From Duganella sp. BJB476 (GTDB taxonomy: Bacteria; Pseudomonadota; Gammaproteobacteria; Burkholderiales; Burkholderiaceae_D), in the NCBI RefSeq assembly GCF_003416895.1, contig NZ_QVIO01000008.1, positions 248,001-312,000 on the forward strand: a DNA stretch of 64,000 nucleotides, read 5' to 3'. The translations under genes and the position numbers were made by a program. Shown piece after piece: positions 18,199 through 26,930 of the stretch. The number at the start of each line of letters is the position of its first letter. The first letter of the stretch is position 1. The notes under the pieces were generated by a model. The model had not been told where the DNA came from. It made no database searches and saw nothing but the letters and a program-made list of their open reading frames with translations.

Positions 18199-19722
18199 TT
18201 AGATTTTCTGCAAGCCGTGGCGCTTGATGTGGTTGATCAGTTCGCGGTTGTCCGGCAGCGCGCCCAGCATCTTGTGGGTCAGCGCGGCCGCTTCGCGGAA
18301 GTAGCCGTCGGCCAGCGCTGCTTGCCGTGGCTGTGGGTTCATGAATTCGCTGCGGAAGCCCATGCCGTACAACACATACTGGTAGCTGGCCGATGGGAAC
18401 ACTTCTTCGATGCGGTTGAAGTCGTTGCGCGATGGCGCGCGGTGGCGCCACAAGGTCAGCAAGTCGTTCAGCCGGTCGGGGATGGCGGCGGTGTTGTCGC
18501 GCCAGTAGTCGCTGTCGCGGCGCTGGCTCAGCACGTAGTGCAGCTTGAGGAAATCGATCACGCGTTCCCAGCGGTAGCTAAAGGCGTCGTTGAAGCGTTG
18601 GGCGACGATGTCCATCGCCGCGCGCGTGGCCGGCAGCTCGTCGCTGACCATGGCGGCCGACATTTCCACCAGCGCCAGGGCCGACGCTTCCAGCGGCTCG
18701 ATGAAGCCGGCCGACAGGCCGATGGCCACGCAGTTGCGGTGCCAGAAGCGCTCGCGGTAGCCGGGGTTGAAGCTGAGCTTGCGCGGCTGCGGTATGTCTT
18801 GCGGGCCGCCGGTGGCGGCGATGTAGCGGCGCAGCTCGGCCTCGGCCTGCTCGTCGCCGATGTGGGCGCTGGAATACACGTGGCCAATGCCGCGCCGGGT
18901 CGGCAGGCCGATGTCCCAGATCCAGCCGGCGCTTTGCGCGGTGGACGAGGTTTGCGAGGCGATCGGATAGTTGTCGTCGGGGTAGGGGATCTGCACCGCC
19001 AGCGCCGAGTCGTTGTACAGCACGTGCTTCTGCGACAGGAAGGGCACTTCGTAGTGCTTGCCCAATAGTAGCGATTGCATGCCGGTGCAGTCGATGAACA
19101 GGTCGCCCTCAAGCGCGCCATGCGTCTGGGTTTGCAGCGCGGCGATGTCGCCGTTGTCGTGGTTGGCGATGCCGACGACGTTGTCCGGCACGTAATGCAC
19201 GCCCAGCTTTTCCAGGCAGTGCTTGCGCAGGAAGGCGCCGAACTTGCCGGCGTCAAGGTGGTAACCGTAGTTGGCCACCGAGGAAAATTCCGGCGTCACC
19301 ACTTGCTTGGGCGCGCGGCCGTTGACGCACAGGTGCGGCTGATAGCTGACCAGGTCGGCGAACGGGATGTTCGGGTGTTGCGCTTGCCATTGCTCCGGCA
19401 GGTTCACTTCGCCGTAGCCTTGTGGCAGCACGAAGGGATGGAAATAGTAGTCGTGGTCGCTTCCATTGACCCAGCAATTGAAGCGCGAACCCTGCTTGAA
19501 CGAGGCGTCGCACTCGCGGAAGAAATCGGCTTCGGACACGCCGATGCGGCGCAGCGTATCGCGCATGCTGGGCCAGGTGCCTTCACCGACGCCGATGGGC
19601 GCGATGTCGGGCGATTCGATCAGGGTGACGTGCAGGGACGAGCCCTGGTGGTCGGCGGCGATCAGCCCGGCTGTGAGCCAGCCGGCGGAACCGCCCCCCA
19701 CAATCACGATGCGTCGGACCAT
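18199..19722 (-). CDS. Flavin-dependent (tryptophan-type) halogenase B
   Basis: A 507-residue paralogue of the halogenase at 14948. ATG 19722 immediately precedes the FAD-binding start MVRRIVIVGGGSAGW; longer upstream starts would add a non-conserved tail. It has GVGEGTWPSMRDTL, the catalytic Lys in ECDASFKQGSRF, and FIEPLEASALALVEM. The WxWxIP signature is altered to WIWDIGLP, a variant that may change flavin or halide-channel geometry, so activity is less certain than for halogenase A. It is the first gene after the TonB receptor, separated by a hairpin, and starts the SapC-cupin-halogenase A run. Confidence 0.87.
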   Translation of the reverse strand: MVRRIVIVGGGSAGWLTAGLIAADHQGSSLHVTLIESPDIAPIGVGEGTWPSMRDTLRRIGVSEADFFRECDASFKQGSRFNCWVNGSDHDYYFHPFVLPQGYGEVNLPEQWQAQHPNIPFADLVSYQPHLCVNGRAPKQVVTPEFSSVANYGYHLDAGKFGAFLRKHCLEKLGVHYVPDNVVGIANHDNGDIAALQTQTHGALEGDLFIDCTGMQSLLLGKHYEVPFLSQKHVLYNDSALAVQIPYPDDNYPIASQTSSTAQSAGWIWDIGLPTRRGIGHVYSSAHIGDEQAEAELRRYIAATGGPQDIPQPRKLSFNPGYRERFWHRNCVAIGLSAGFIEPLEASALALVEMSAAMVSDELPATRAAMDIVAQRFNDAFSYRWERVIDFLKLHYVLSQRRDSDYWRDNTAAIPDRLNDLLTLWRHRAPSRNDFNRIEEVFPSASYQYVLYGMGFRSEFMNPQPRQAALADGYFREAAALTHKMLGALPDNRELINHIKRHGLQKI

Positions 19723-19771
19723 ATTGCTCGCCTTGAGTTGAGGATGAGATGGCTGAAAGTCTAACCGAAAA

Positions 19772-19794
19772 GGGCCGCTGACTGGCAGCGGCCC
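19772..19794 (-). terminator. Hairpin between the TonB receptor and halogenase B
   Basis: Perfect 9-bp arms GGGCCGCTG (19772-19780) and CAGCGGCCC (19786-19794) with a 5-base loop. On the minus strand it is followed by TTTTCGG. It lies just after the TonB-receptor stop (19814), so it may end most transcripts and lower expression of the downstream halogenase operon. Confidence 0.6.
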
Positions 19795-19813
19795 CGGAAC
19801 GATCAACTACCGG

Positions 19814-22771
19814 TTAAAACTTGTAGCGGGCGCCTATCATGTAACGCGGACCCTGCTGCGTCACCGATTCCAGCTGCTGCTGGGTACGGCTGTGCGTGCG
19901 CTGGATCGAGTTGCCGACGTTGATGCCCTCGAACTGGAAGCTCAGCTTCTCGTTGTAGTTGTAGCCGATGCTGACGTCGACCTGGCCGTATGCCTCGACG
20001 TACTGAGGATTCGGGCCGGAGCCGTCAAACGTCGACGACAGGAACTCGCCGCGCCAGTTGTAGGCCAGGCGTGCGGTGAAGTTCTTGTCCTCGTAGATGC
20101 CGACCACGTTCGACGAGTTCGACAGGCCGACCAGCGCGAACTGCTCGCCGATCTTGGCGTTGTCGTACTTCAGGCCCGAGTGCACATAGGTGTAGTTGGT
20201 CGACACGCCGAAGCCGCTGTTGCCGAACATGTGCTGCAAGTTCACTTCCAGGCCGTTCAGGCTGGCCGCCTTCTGGTTGGAGAAGGAGTTGATCTTGAAG
20301 TTGGCGATCGGATCGCTCGGCTGGCCGACGATGGTGCCGGTGGCGTGGCCGTTGGCATCGGTTCCGCGCGTCACGCCCGGCGCACCGTCGTGGTTTTTGA
20401 AGATGTAGTCGCGGATGCAGGTGGTGTCGGCGCCGGCGCAACCGCTGGCCAGCGCCTCGTTCCAGAACTTGCCGCCCACCGGCGTGTGCAGGTTGAACGG
20501 CGTGGCGTCGAACTGCGACTGGCCTGCGTAGTTTTCCAGGTTCTTGCGGAAGTAGCCCAGCGAGAAGAAGTTCTGCTTGCCGTAGTACCACTCGTAGGAC
20601 AGGTCCAGGTTCTTGGACTTGACCGGTTTCAGCGCCGGATTGCCCTGGCTGCCGGTGCCGCCGTCGGCGCGGGTCAGCGAGTTGAGCGTGGTGCCGCCCT
20701 GGATCTGGTCGTAGCGCGGACGGCCGATGGTCTCACCCAGGCTCAAACGGATCTTCTGGTCCGGCGTGATCTCGATGTCGGAGTCAAAGCTCGGCAGCAG
20801 GTTGTGGTACTTGCCGGTCAGCGTGGTGAAGGTCGGGTCGCCGAAGGTGATCGGCAACTCGTTCTGCGACACCCAGCTGATGCCGACGGCGGCCGGCACC
20901 AGCGCGGTCGAGGTGACGTCGGTGGTTTCGTAGCGCAGGCCGATCGAGGTGCGGATCGGCAGTTTGGTGTCCCAGTCGGTGTTGAACTGGATGTAGGCCG
21001 CCTTCGATTTCTCGGTGGTGCGGGCGTCGTTGTCGAAGGTGGTCTTCGGCAGGTACAGCGCCGGCAGGCCGGAGGCGGTGGCCGCCAGCTGGCGCACCTG
21101 GGCGAAGTTGAAGGTGTAGAACTGGTTGAACAGGTTGGGGCTGCCGCTGCCGTCGATATGGTCGAAGTACTGGGCCACCGACGCCGGATGGAACACGCTG
21201 GCCGGATAGTCGGACGGCTTGGTGGCGCCGCCCCAGGTGTCGCGCTGCTGGTTGGAGAAGGCCGAACGGTTCTTGACCTCGGACGCGGTGGCGCCGAATT
21301 TCAGTTCGGACGCTTCCAGCACTTTCCATGCACCCTTGACCTGGGTCTGGTCGACCTCGCCCTTCATGTAGCCGTTGGTGAACACCGATCCGGTGACCTG
21401 CTGCGGCGCTTTGGTAAAGTCGGCGCCGGTGATGCTCAGCACCGGGAAATCGTGGCTGAAGTCGGCCGTGGTGTCGCCGCGGCTGAAGCTGGCCGTGCCA
21501 AGCGTGTTGCTTGAACCGAAGGGGCTGTCGGCCTTGGACTCGGCGGTCGAGTGGTGGGTGTCGAGTTCGAAACGCAGGTCGCTGGTCGGCTTCCAGACGG
21601 CGTTGAAGCCCAGCGACTTGTTCTGCGTCTTGGTGGCGAAGTCGGCCGCGCCCATGGCGATGTCCGAGGAGGCGATCCCGGTGTCCTTGTTGGGAGGGAT
21701 GAGTTCCTTGTAGATCAGCGGGCTGGAGACGGGGCCGCTGGTCCACGAGCTGGTCGACGGGCCGAAGTTGAACCAGGCCGACAGATCGTTGCGCTTGGTC
21801 TGGATCTTGTTTTCGGAGTAGGTGTAGTCCAGCGTGGTGACCAGCTTGTCGGTCGGCTTGTACTGCAAGGTCAGCTGGGCGTTGGTGCGCTGGCGCTTGA
21901 CGCCGTTGAAGTTGTAGTTCAGGTTTTGCGGCACCGAGTACAGGTTGGCGCCGGTCGGGCGGTTGATCGCGCCGTCCTGCGGGATGGTGCCCCAGGTGTT
22001 TTCGTCGCCGCGGAACGGGCCCTTCCAGCCGTTGGAGACGGCCGCGGTGTTGTAGCCCAGGTTGCGTTCCTGGTAGCTGCCGGTCAGCGCCACGCCGAAC
22101 TTGTTGTTGTCGAAGGTGTTCGAGTACAGGCCGGAGAATTCCGGCGTGGTCGAGCTGCTGGCCTTGACGTCGCCCGGCAGGTTGCCGTTGGTGCTGTCGT
22201 ACACGCCCTTGACGCCCACGCTCGAGTGCATGCCGGGCCGGTCGAACGGGCGCGCCGTCATCACGTTGACGGTGGCGCCGATGCCGCCGGTCGGCGTTTC
22301 GGCGCGGCTGGTTTTGTACACTTGCAGCTGGGAGATCGCTTCCGACGCCAGGTTGGCGAAGTCGAAGGCGCGGCCGTTGAGGTCGCCCAGGTTGGAGGTC
22401 GGCATCTGGCGGCCGTTCAGCAGCACCAGGTTGAAGTCGGGGCCGACGCCGCGCACGGTGATCTTCGAACCTTCGCCGATCGAGCGGTCGATCGACACGC
22501 CGGAAATGCGTTGCAGCGATTCGGCCAGGTTGGTGTCGGGGAACTTGCCGATGTCCTCGGCCACGATGCCGTCGACGATGCCGTCGGAATTGCGCTTCAG
22601 GTTCATCGAGGACAGCAAGCTCTGGCGAAGGCCGGTGACGACCACGCTCTGGACTTCCGGTTCAGCTGCCTTGACGGATGCTTCCTGCGCCAGTGCCTGC
22701 CCGGCCGCCGCCGCGCAGGCACTGGCCACCGCCAGGCTCATTAGTTTCTGTCGTGCCTTTGGATAATGCAT
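19814..22771 (-). CDS. TonB-dependent receptor (Xanthomonas/Caulobacter type) upstream of the halogenases
   Basis: A 985-residue outer-membrane receptor. ATG 22771 follows AGGAG and begins a signal peptide ending AAGQALAQ. A TonB box-like VQSVVVTG precedes the plug domain (DTNLAESLQRISGVSIDRSI, VRGVGPDFNLVLLNGRQMPT, GGIGATVNVMTARPF), then a 22-strand barrel ending in GARYKF with the terminal Phe. It belongs to the long TonB receptor class that often imports carbohydrates in Xanthomonas and Caulobacter. It has its own promoter with a LacI-type operator and precedes the halogenase operon. The ligand is unknown; a glucan oligosaccharide or an aromatic compound could fit. Confidence 0.9.
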   Translation of the reverse strand: MHYPKARQKLMSLAVASACAAAAGQALAQEASVKAAEPEVQSVVVTGLRQSLLSSMNLKRNSDGIVDGIVAEDIGKFPDTNLAESLQRISGVSIDRSIGEGSKITVRGVGPDFNLVLLNGRQMPTSNLGDLNGRAFDFANLASEAISQLQVYKTSRAETPTGGIGATVNVMTARPFDRPGMHSSVGVKGVYDSTNGNLPGDVKASSSTTPEFSGLYSNTFDNNKFGVALTGSYQERNLGYNTAAVSNGWKGPFRGDENTWGTIPQDGAINRPTGANLYSVPQNLNYNFNGVKRQRTNAQLTLQYKPTDKLVTTLDYTYSENKIQTKRNDLSAWFNFGPSTSSWTSGPVSSPLIYKELIPPNKDTGIASSDIAMGAADFATKTQNKSLGFNAVWKPTSDLRFELDTHHSTAESKADSPFGSSNTLGTASFSRGDTTADFSHDFPVLSITGADFTKAPQQVTGSVFTNGYMKGEVDQTQVKGAWKVLEASELKFGATASEVKNRSAFSNQQRDTWGGATKPSDYPASVFHPASVAQYFDHIDGSGSPNLFNQFYTFNFAQVRQLAATASGLPALYLPKTTFDNDARTTEKSKAAYIQFNTDWDTKLPIRTSIGLRYETTDVTSTALVPAAVGISWVSQNELPITFGDPTFTTLTGKYHNLLPSFDSDIEITPDQKIRLSLGETIGRPRYDQIQGGTTLNSLTRADGGTGSQGNPALKPVKSKNLDLSYEWYYGKQNFFSLGYFRKNLENYAGQSQFDATPFNLHTPVGGKFWNEALASGCAGADTTCIRDYIFKNHDGAPGVTRGTDANGHATGTIVGQPSDPIANFKINSFSNQKAASLNGLEVNLQHMFGNSGFGVSTNYTYVHSGLKYDNAKIGEQFALVGLSNSSNVVGIYEDKNFTARLAYNWRGEFLSSTFDGSGPNPQYVEAYGQVDVSIGYNYNEKLSFQFEGINVGNSIQRTHSRTQQQLESVTQQGPRYMIGARYKF

Positions 22772-22827
22772 GTGATCTCCTGTGTTTTTATGAACAGCTC
22801 GCTTTGCCACTTTCCCCAACCTAGATT

Positions 22828-22841
22828 TGGAAAGGTTTCCA
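22828..22841. promoter_or_regulatory. LacI-type operator in the TonB receptor leader
   Basis: TGGAAAGGTTTCCA has perfect 6-base arms around GG and resembles LacI/GalR-family operators. On the minus strand it lies 12 bases downstream of the -10 of the receptor promoter, where a bound repressor would block transcription. Confidence 0.65.
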
Positions 22842-22853
22842 TTTCGTGTGGCA

Positions 22854-22883
22854 AATATAGCACCGAACGAATTTCAAAGTCAA
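22854..22883 (-). promoter_or_regulatory. Sigma70-type promoter of the TonB receptor
   Basis: Minus strand: -35 TTGACT (22878-22883), 18-base spacer, -10 TATATT (22854-22859). The predicted start is a few bases before the operator at 22828-22841, and the receptor ATG is at 22771. Confidence 0.6.
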
Positions 22884-22949
22884 TTTGCAATGCCGCATAA
22901 GCCGGCCCCGGTTTTCGTTGACAGAGGAAATCAACCCGTGCACCATGTC

Positions 22950-22963
22950 TGGGAACGTTTCCA
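22950..22963. promoter_or_regulatory. LacI-type operator upstream of the LacI gene
   Basis: TGGGAACGTTTCCA has one mismatch between its arms and the CG centre typical of LacI-family sites. It lies 46 bases upstream of the regulator start, suggesting autoregulation by the same protein that controls the receptor. Confidence 0.6.
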
Positions 22964-23008
22964 AAAAGAGACACTTTTACCGATCACCTACGTGAAAAGG
23001 CATCAGCC

Positions 23009-24052
23009 GTGGCCACCATCAAAGACGTAGCCCGCCTCGCGGGCGTAGGACTGGGCACCGCTTCGCGCGTCGTCAGCGGCAAGGGTTCGGTATCGCCGGC
23101 CACGCTGGCGAAGGTCAAGGCGGCCATCGAGCAGCTGGACTTCCGGCCCTCGCACGCGGCGCGCACGCTGCTGTCGGGCTCCAGCCAGATGATAGGTGTG
23201 TACATCCCGGTGCTCAGCGGCACCTTCTACACGCCCATCCTGCAAATCATCGACAACGAACTGCGCACCGCCGGCCTGCACATGGTGGTGGCCTTCGGCG
23301 CCGGCCTGGGCGGCGCGCGCCAGCAGGCGATCGAGGGCATCGCCTTCCTCATCGAGCGCGGTTGCGACGGCCTGATCCTGATGACCAATGTGCTGCAGGA
23401 GGAAGACATCGCCGCGCTGCGCTTCAAGCATGAGCGCATGGTGGTGCTCAACCACAGCTTCGACAACATCGCCGGCCAGTGCTTCACGGTCGACCACACG
23501 CTGGGCGGACGGATGGCGGCGCGCGCCTTGCTCGACCACGGGCACCGGCAGATCGCCGTGGTGGCCGGCCCGGCCAGCCTGCCGGACAACGTGGTGCGGG
23601 TCAACGCCTTCCTCGCCGAGCTGCACGCCAACGGCGTCGACACCGGCAAGCTGTGGATGACCGAGCGCGACTTTTCGCCGGCCGGCGGCTGGTCGGCGGC
23701 CAAGGAGTTGATGGACTCCAAGCACCCGTGCAGCGCGCTGTTCTGCGCCAACGACGAGATGGCGGTGGGCGCGCTGTCGTATTTCCAGGAGGCCGGCATC
23801 CGCGTGCCGCACGAGCTGTCGGTGATCGGCTACGACGATACGCCCAGCGCGGAATTCTCAGCGCCGCGCCTGACCACGGTGCACATGCCGTGGCGCGAGA
23901 TGACGCAGAACGGCATCAACGCGCTGCTCAACAGCTGCTACGACTTGCAGCGTCCCGTCACGCGCGGCTATCCGGTGACGATGACCTTGCGCGCCTCGCT
24001 GGCGGCGCTGCCGGCGGCGGCCAAGCCGGCCCGCCGCCGCAAGCCGGCCTGA
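23009..24052 (+). CDS. LacI-family transcriptional regulator
   Basis: A 347-residue regulator with GTG start at 23009, preceded by AAAAGG at 8 bases. The N-terminal HTH (TIKDVARLAGVGLGTASRVV) and hinge (RPSHAARTLLSGSSQMIGVY) are standard, followed by a periplasmic-binding-protein fold (PVLSGTFYTPILQIIDNEL, VDHTLGGRMAARALLDHGHR, ALFCANDEMAVGALSYFQEA, VIGYDDTPSAEFSAP). It is divergent from the TonB receptor/halogenase genes and upstream of a second TonB receptor. LacI-like palindromes on both sides indicate local control of uptake by a sugar-like effector. The effector itself is not predictable. Confidence 0.9.
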   Translation: MATIKDVARLAGVGLGTASRVVSGKGSVSPATLAKVKAAIEQLDFRPSHAARTLLSGSSQMIGVYIPVLSGTFYTPILQIIDNELRTAGLHMVVAFGAGLGGARQQAIEGIAFLIERGCDGLILMTNVLQEEDIAALRFKHERMVVLNHSFDNIAGQCFTVDHTLGGRMAARALLDHGHRQIAVVAGPASLPDNVVRVNAFLAELHANGVDTGKLWMTERDFSPAGGWSAAKELMDSKHPCSALFCANDEMAVGALSYFQEAGIRVPHELSVIGYDDTPSAEFSAPRLTTVHMPWREMTQNGINALLNSCYDLQRPVTRGYPVTMTLRASLAALPAAAKPARRRKPA

Positions 24053-24066
24053 GCTCCGCCCGCGAC

Positions 24067-24161
24067 TGGAAACAATGTCCAAATGCTATTGGGAAAACGT
24101 TTATGTAGTTGTTAATTTGCCGCATGAATCTGGATTCACGTTGAAGTTTAGTGGAAACAAT
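24067..24161. repeat. Direct repeat with LacI half-site character, upstream of the second TonB receptor
   Basis: TGGAAACAAT occurs at 24067-24076 and again at 24152-24161. Between them AAAACGTTTATG (24094-24105) has an AAACGTTT core. These resemble halves of the operators at 22828 and 22950 and may let the LacI regulator act on the receptor gene at 24271. The match is partial. Confidence 0.4.
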
Positions 24162-24270
24162 AGACGGTCAGTAATGATGTCTATACATTCAGCCATGGCA
24201 ACAATCACTACTTAGCATCTATGTTGCTAGCAACAGACACCCAACATCACGACAATAAAAGAGATCGCAC

Positions 24271-26856
24271 ATGAAGAAGAATTTTCCATTCGCAGCGTTG
24301 TTGTTGTCCGCCAGCCCATACGTCCTGGCACAAGCCCAGGTCGAAGCGGCTGCCGTCGCCCAAGCCGCCGCCGTCCAGCCTGCCGCAGCAGCCGATGTGA
24401 CGCCGGACGATATCCAGAAAGTGGTGATTGTCTCCACCGGTAGCCGCGGCGCCCAGCGCACCATGGTCGATACGCCAGTGCCAGTCGATATCATCGGCTC
24501 GCGTGAGCTCACCAAGACCGGCCAGGCTTCGCTCGATAAAGCGCTGCAATTCCGCGTACCCTCTTTTAACACCGTGCAGACTCCGGTCAACGATGCCACG
24601 TCGCTGCTCGACCCCTATGAAATCCGCAATATGGGACCGAGCCGCGTGCTGATCCTGATCAACGGCAAACGCAAGAACGCCAGTTCGCTGGTGTACACGC
24701 AGACGTCGCCGGGCCGTGGTGAAAGCGGCTCCGACATTTCCGCCATTCCGCAGGACGCGATCAAGCGCATTGAAGTGCTGCGCGACGGCGCCTCGGCCCA
24801 GTACGGTTCCGACGCCATCGCCGGCGTGGTCAATATCATCCTCAAGGATAACGCCGAGGGCGGTTCGATCACCGCGCGCGCCGGCATCACCCATGAGAGC
24901 GACGGCAAGATGGGCGGCCTGAGCCTGAACCAGGGCGTGGCGCTGGGCGATCGCGGCTTTGTCAACTACACGCTCGATCTTTCCCATGTGGGCTTGTCCA
25001 ACCGCCCTGGCCGGGTGGATGCCCGGGCCGAGCCCGACACGCTGGGCGGCACGCTGGCCGATGCGCAAGCGTTCCTGGCGATCAAGCCCGACGCCGGCAA
25101 CATCAACGGCTCGCCTGCCACCTCCGCGCAGAAAGCCCTGGTCAACAGCCGCTACGAATTGAGCGATGACGTCTCGCTCTACGGTAATGCCGCCTATGTG
25201 CACAAGCAGGTCGACAGCTATGCCAACTACCGCACCCCGTACTGGCGTCCGACGGACTACGGCCTGCTGCACCCGGCCGGCACTCCCTACCTCGGTTACG
25301 TGCCTACGTTTGTCGGCAAGCTCGATGACTACAACGCCACCGGCGGCGTGAAGTTCCAGCTGGGCGGCTGGGGAACCGACCTGAGCCTGACCTACGGCGG
25401 CAATGAACAAAGCTATGAAGTCGGCAATTCGGTCAACCGCAGCCTGGGCGCCGCCTCGCCGACGCACTTCAACGCCGGCGGCGTGAAGTTCGAACATTTC
25501 GTGTTGAACGGCGACATCTCCAAGCAGGTCGCGTCGACCGTCAGCGCGTATGCGGGTACCGAAATCCGCCATGAGAAATTCAAGACCATCGCTGGCGAAG
25601 AAGCCTCGTATATCGGCACCGGCGCCGATTCCTTCGCCGGCAACGATCCGCGCAATTCCTTCCCGACGTCGCGTTCGAACTACGGCGTGTACGGCGGCGC
25701 AACCTGGGATATCAGCGACAGCCTGCTGGTCGACGGCACGGGCCGCTACGAGAAATACAGCGACTTCGGCAGCGCCTTCGTCTGGAAACTGTCGTCCCGC
25801 CTCAAGGTCAGCGACCAGCTGACCCTGCGCGCGTCGGCATCGACCGGCTTCCGCGCGCCATCGCTGGCGCAGATCTACACGCAGAAAGCCCAGTACTCCT
25901 TCGTGCCGGGCAAGGGGATTCAGGTCTCCGGCCTGGTCAACAATGTGTCCAAGGAAGCGGCGGCGCTCGGCGTGCCGAAACTGCAGGCCGAGAAGTCGGA
26001 CAACATCACGCTGGGCCTGGGTCTGAAGCCTGACAACAACACCAGCATCACGGTCGATTACTACAACATCAAGGTGAAGAACCGTATCGTGCTGGGCAAG
26101 GAAATTGTGCCGGCCTGTAACGAAACCGATCCGGTCAAACAAGACGCTTGCGTCAAGGCCAGCCCGCTCGACCAGGTGTTGAACGCCAACGGCATCGTCT
26201 CGGTGAGCTTCTTCGCCAATGCACTGACCAGCCGTACGTCGGGCATCGACTATGTGCTGTCGCGCAAGAACCTGACGTTGGGCGAAGGCAAAGTGACGCT
26301 GAACCTGTCGGGCAACCTGTCGCTGAAAAACGAGCGTGAGGGCGCCGTCAACAATCCATCGACGGTGGCGGCGGCGAACCAGTCGGTGCTCGATCCGACC
26401 CAGGAAGCGCTGATGTTCACCTCGCGTCCGAAGTACAAGACCATCTTCGGCGCAGATCTCGATTACCGGGACTACAACTTCTCGTTGAATAACACCATGT
26501 TCGGTCCTACGCGTTTCCGCAATGCCGGCCTGGACAACAACCTGGAAGTGGAGTTCAAGACCAAGGTGGTCACCGACTTCGCGTTCAACTATAACGTGGC
26601 CAAGAACGTCACCCTGTCGTTCAATATCAACAACATCCTGAACGTCACGCCGAAGTGGAACATGAAGGCGCTCAACTCGACCGGTCAAGCCCTGTTGGAC
26701 AGCAAGACCAAAGATGCGGTCACCGGCATGACCCCGTCCGAGGTGCAATACAACTCGATCACCTTCGACGGCCGCTACTCGATGGTGACCTACGATGGTT
26801 CGCAGTTCAGCCAGCTGGGCCGCACCTTCGCCGCCTCGCTGAACTATCGCTTCTAA
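24271..26856 (+). CDS. Second TonB-dependent receptor
   Basis: An 861-residue outer-membrane receptor with signal peptide MKKNFPFAALLLSASPYVLA. The plug follows VVIVSTGSRGAQRTMVDTPV, with VLILINGKRKNASSLVYTQT, IPQDAIKRIEVLRDGASAQY and YGSDAIAGVVNIILKDN, which is the strongly conserved TonB receptor core. The barrel includes ASTGFRAPSLAQIYTQKAQY and ends in AASLNYRF with the terminal Phe. It is of a different subfamily from the receptor at 19814 and lies downstream of the LacI gene, 218 bases away, with half-operators in between. It would import an unknown ligand using TonB-ExbBD energy. Confidence 0.9.
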   Translation: MKKNFPFAALLLSASPYVLAQAQVEAAAVAQAAAVQPAAAADVTPDDIQKVVIVSTGSRGAQRTMVDTPVPVDIIGSRELTKTGQASLDKALQFRVPSFNTVQTPVNDATSLLDPYEIRNMGPSRVLILINGKRKNASSLVYTQTSPGRGESGSDISAIPQDAIKRIEVLRDGASAQYGSDAIAGVVNIILKDNAEGGSITARAGITHESDGKMGGLSLNQGVALGDRGFVNYTLDLSHVGLSNRPGRVDARAEPDTLGGTLADAQAFLAIKPDAGNINGSPATSAQKALVNSRYELSDDVSLYGNAAYVHKQVDSYANYRTPYWRPTDYGLLHPAGTPYLGYVPTFVGKLDDYNATGGVKFQLGGWGTDLSLTYGGNEQSYEVGNSVNRSLGAASPTHFNAGGVKFEHFVLNGDISKQVASTVSAYAGTEIRHEKFKTIAGEEASYIGTGADSFAGNDPRNSFPTSRSNYGVYGGATWDISDSLLVDGTGRYEKYSDFGSAFVWKLSSRLKVSDQLTLRASASTGFRAPSLAQIYTQKAQYSFVPGKGIQVSGLVNNVSKEAAALGVPKLQAEKSDNITLGLGLKPDNNTSITVDYYNIKVKNRIVLGKEIVPACNETDPVKQDACVKASPLDQVLNANGIVSVSFFANALTSRTSGIDYVLSRKNLTLGEGKVTLNLSGNLSLKNEREGAVNNPSTVAAANQSVLDPTQEALMFTSRPKYKTIFGADLDYRDYNFSLNNTMFGPTRFRNAGLDNNLEVEFKTKVVTDFAFNYNVAKNVTLSFNINNILNVTPKWNMKALNSTGQALLDSKTKDAVTGMTPSEVQYNSITFDGRYSMVTYDGSQFSQLGRTFAASLNYRF

Positions 26857-26878
26857 GCGGCACGCCGCAGCTATAATG

Positions 26879-26917
26879 AGGTCCGCAGCTCCGCAAGGGG
26901 CGGCGGACCTTTTTTTA
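26879..26917 (+). terminator. Terminator after the second TonB receptor
   Basis: Arms AGGTCCGC (26879-26886) and GCGGACCT (26903-26910) followed by a T-run to 26917, just after the receptor stop at 26856. A TATAAT at 26872-26877 lies directly before it and could belong to a promoter of the next gene, in which case the hairpin would act as a leader attenuator. Confidence 0.75.
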
Positions 26918-26930
26918 TGGAGTGGTACAC

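Noticed and set aside
24247..26748. 833-codon minus-strand frame opposite the second TonB receptor
   Set aside because: Antisense shadow; the plus-strand receptor has signal peptide, plug and terminal Phe.
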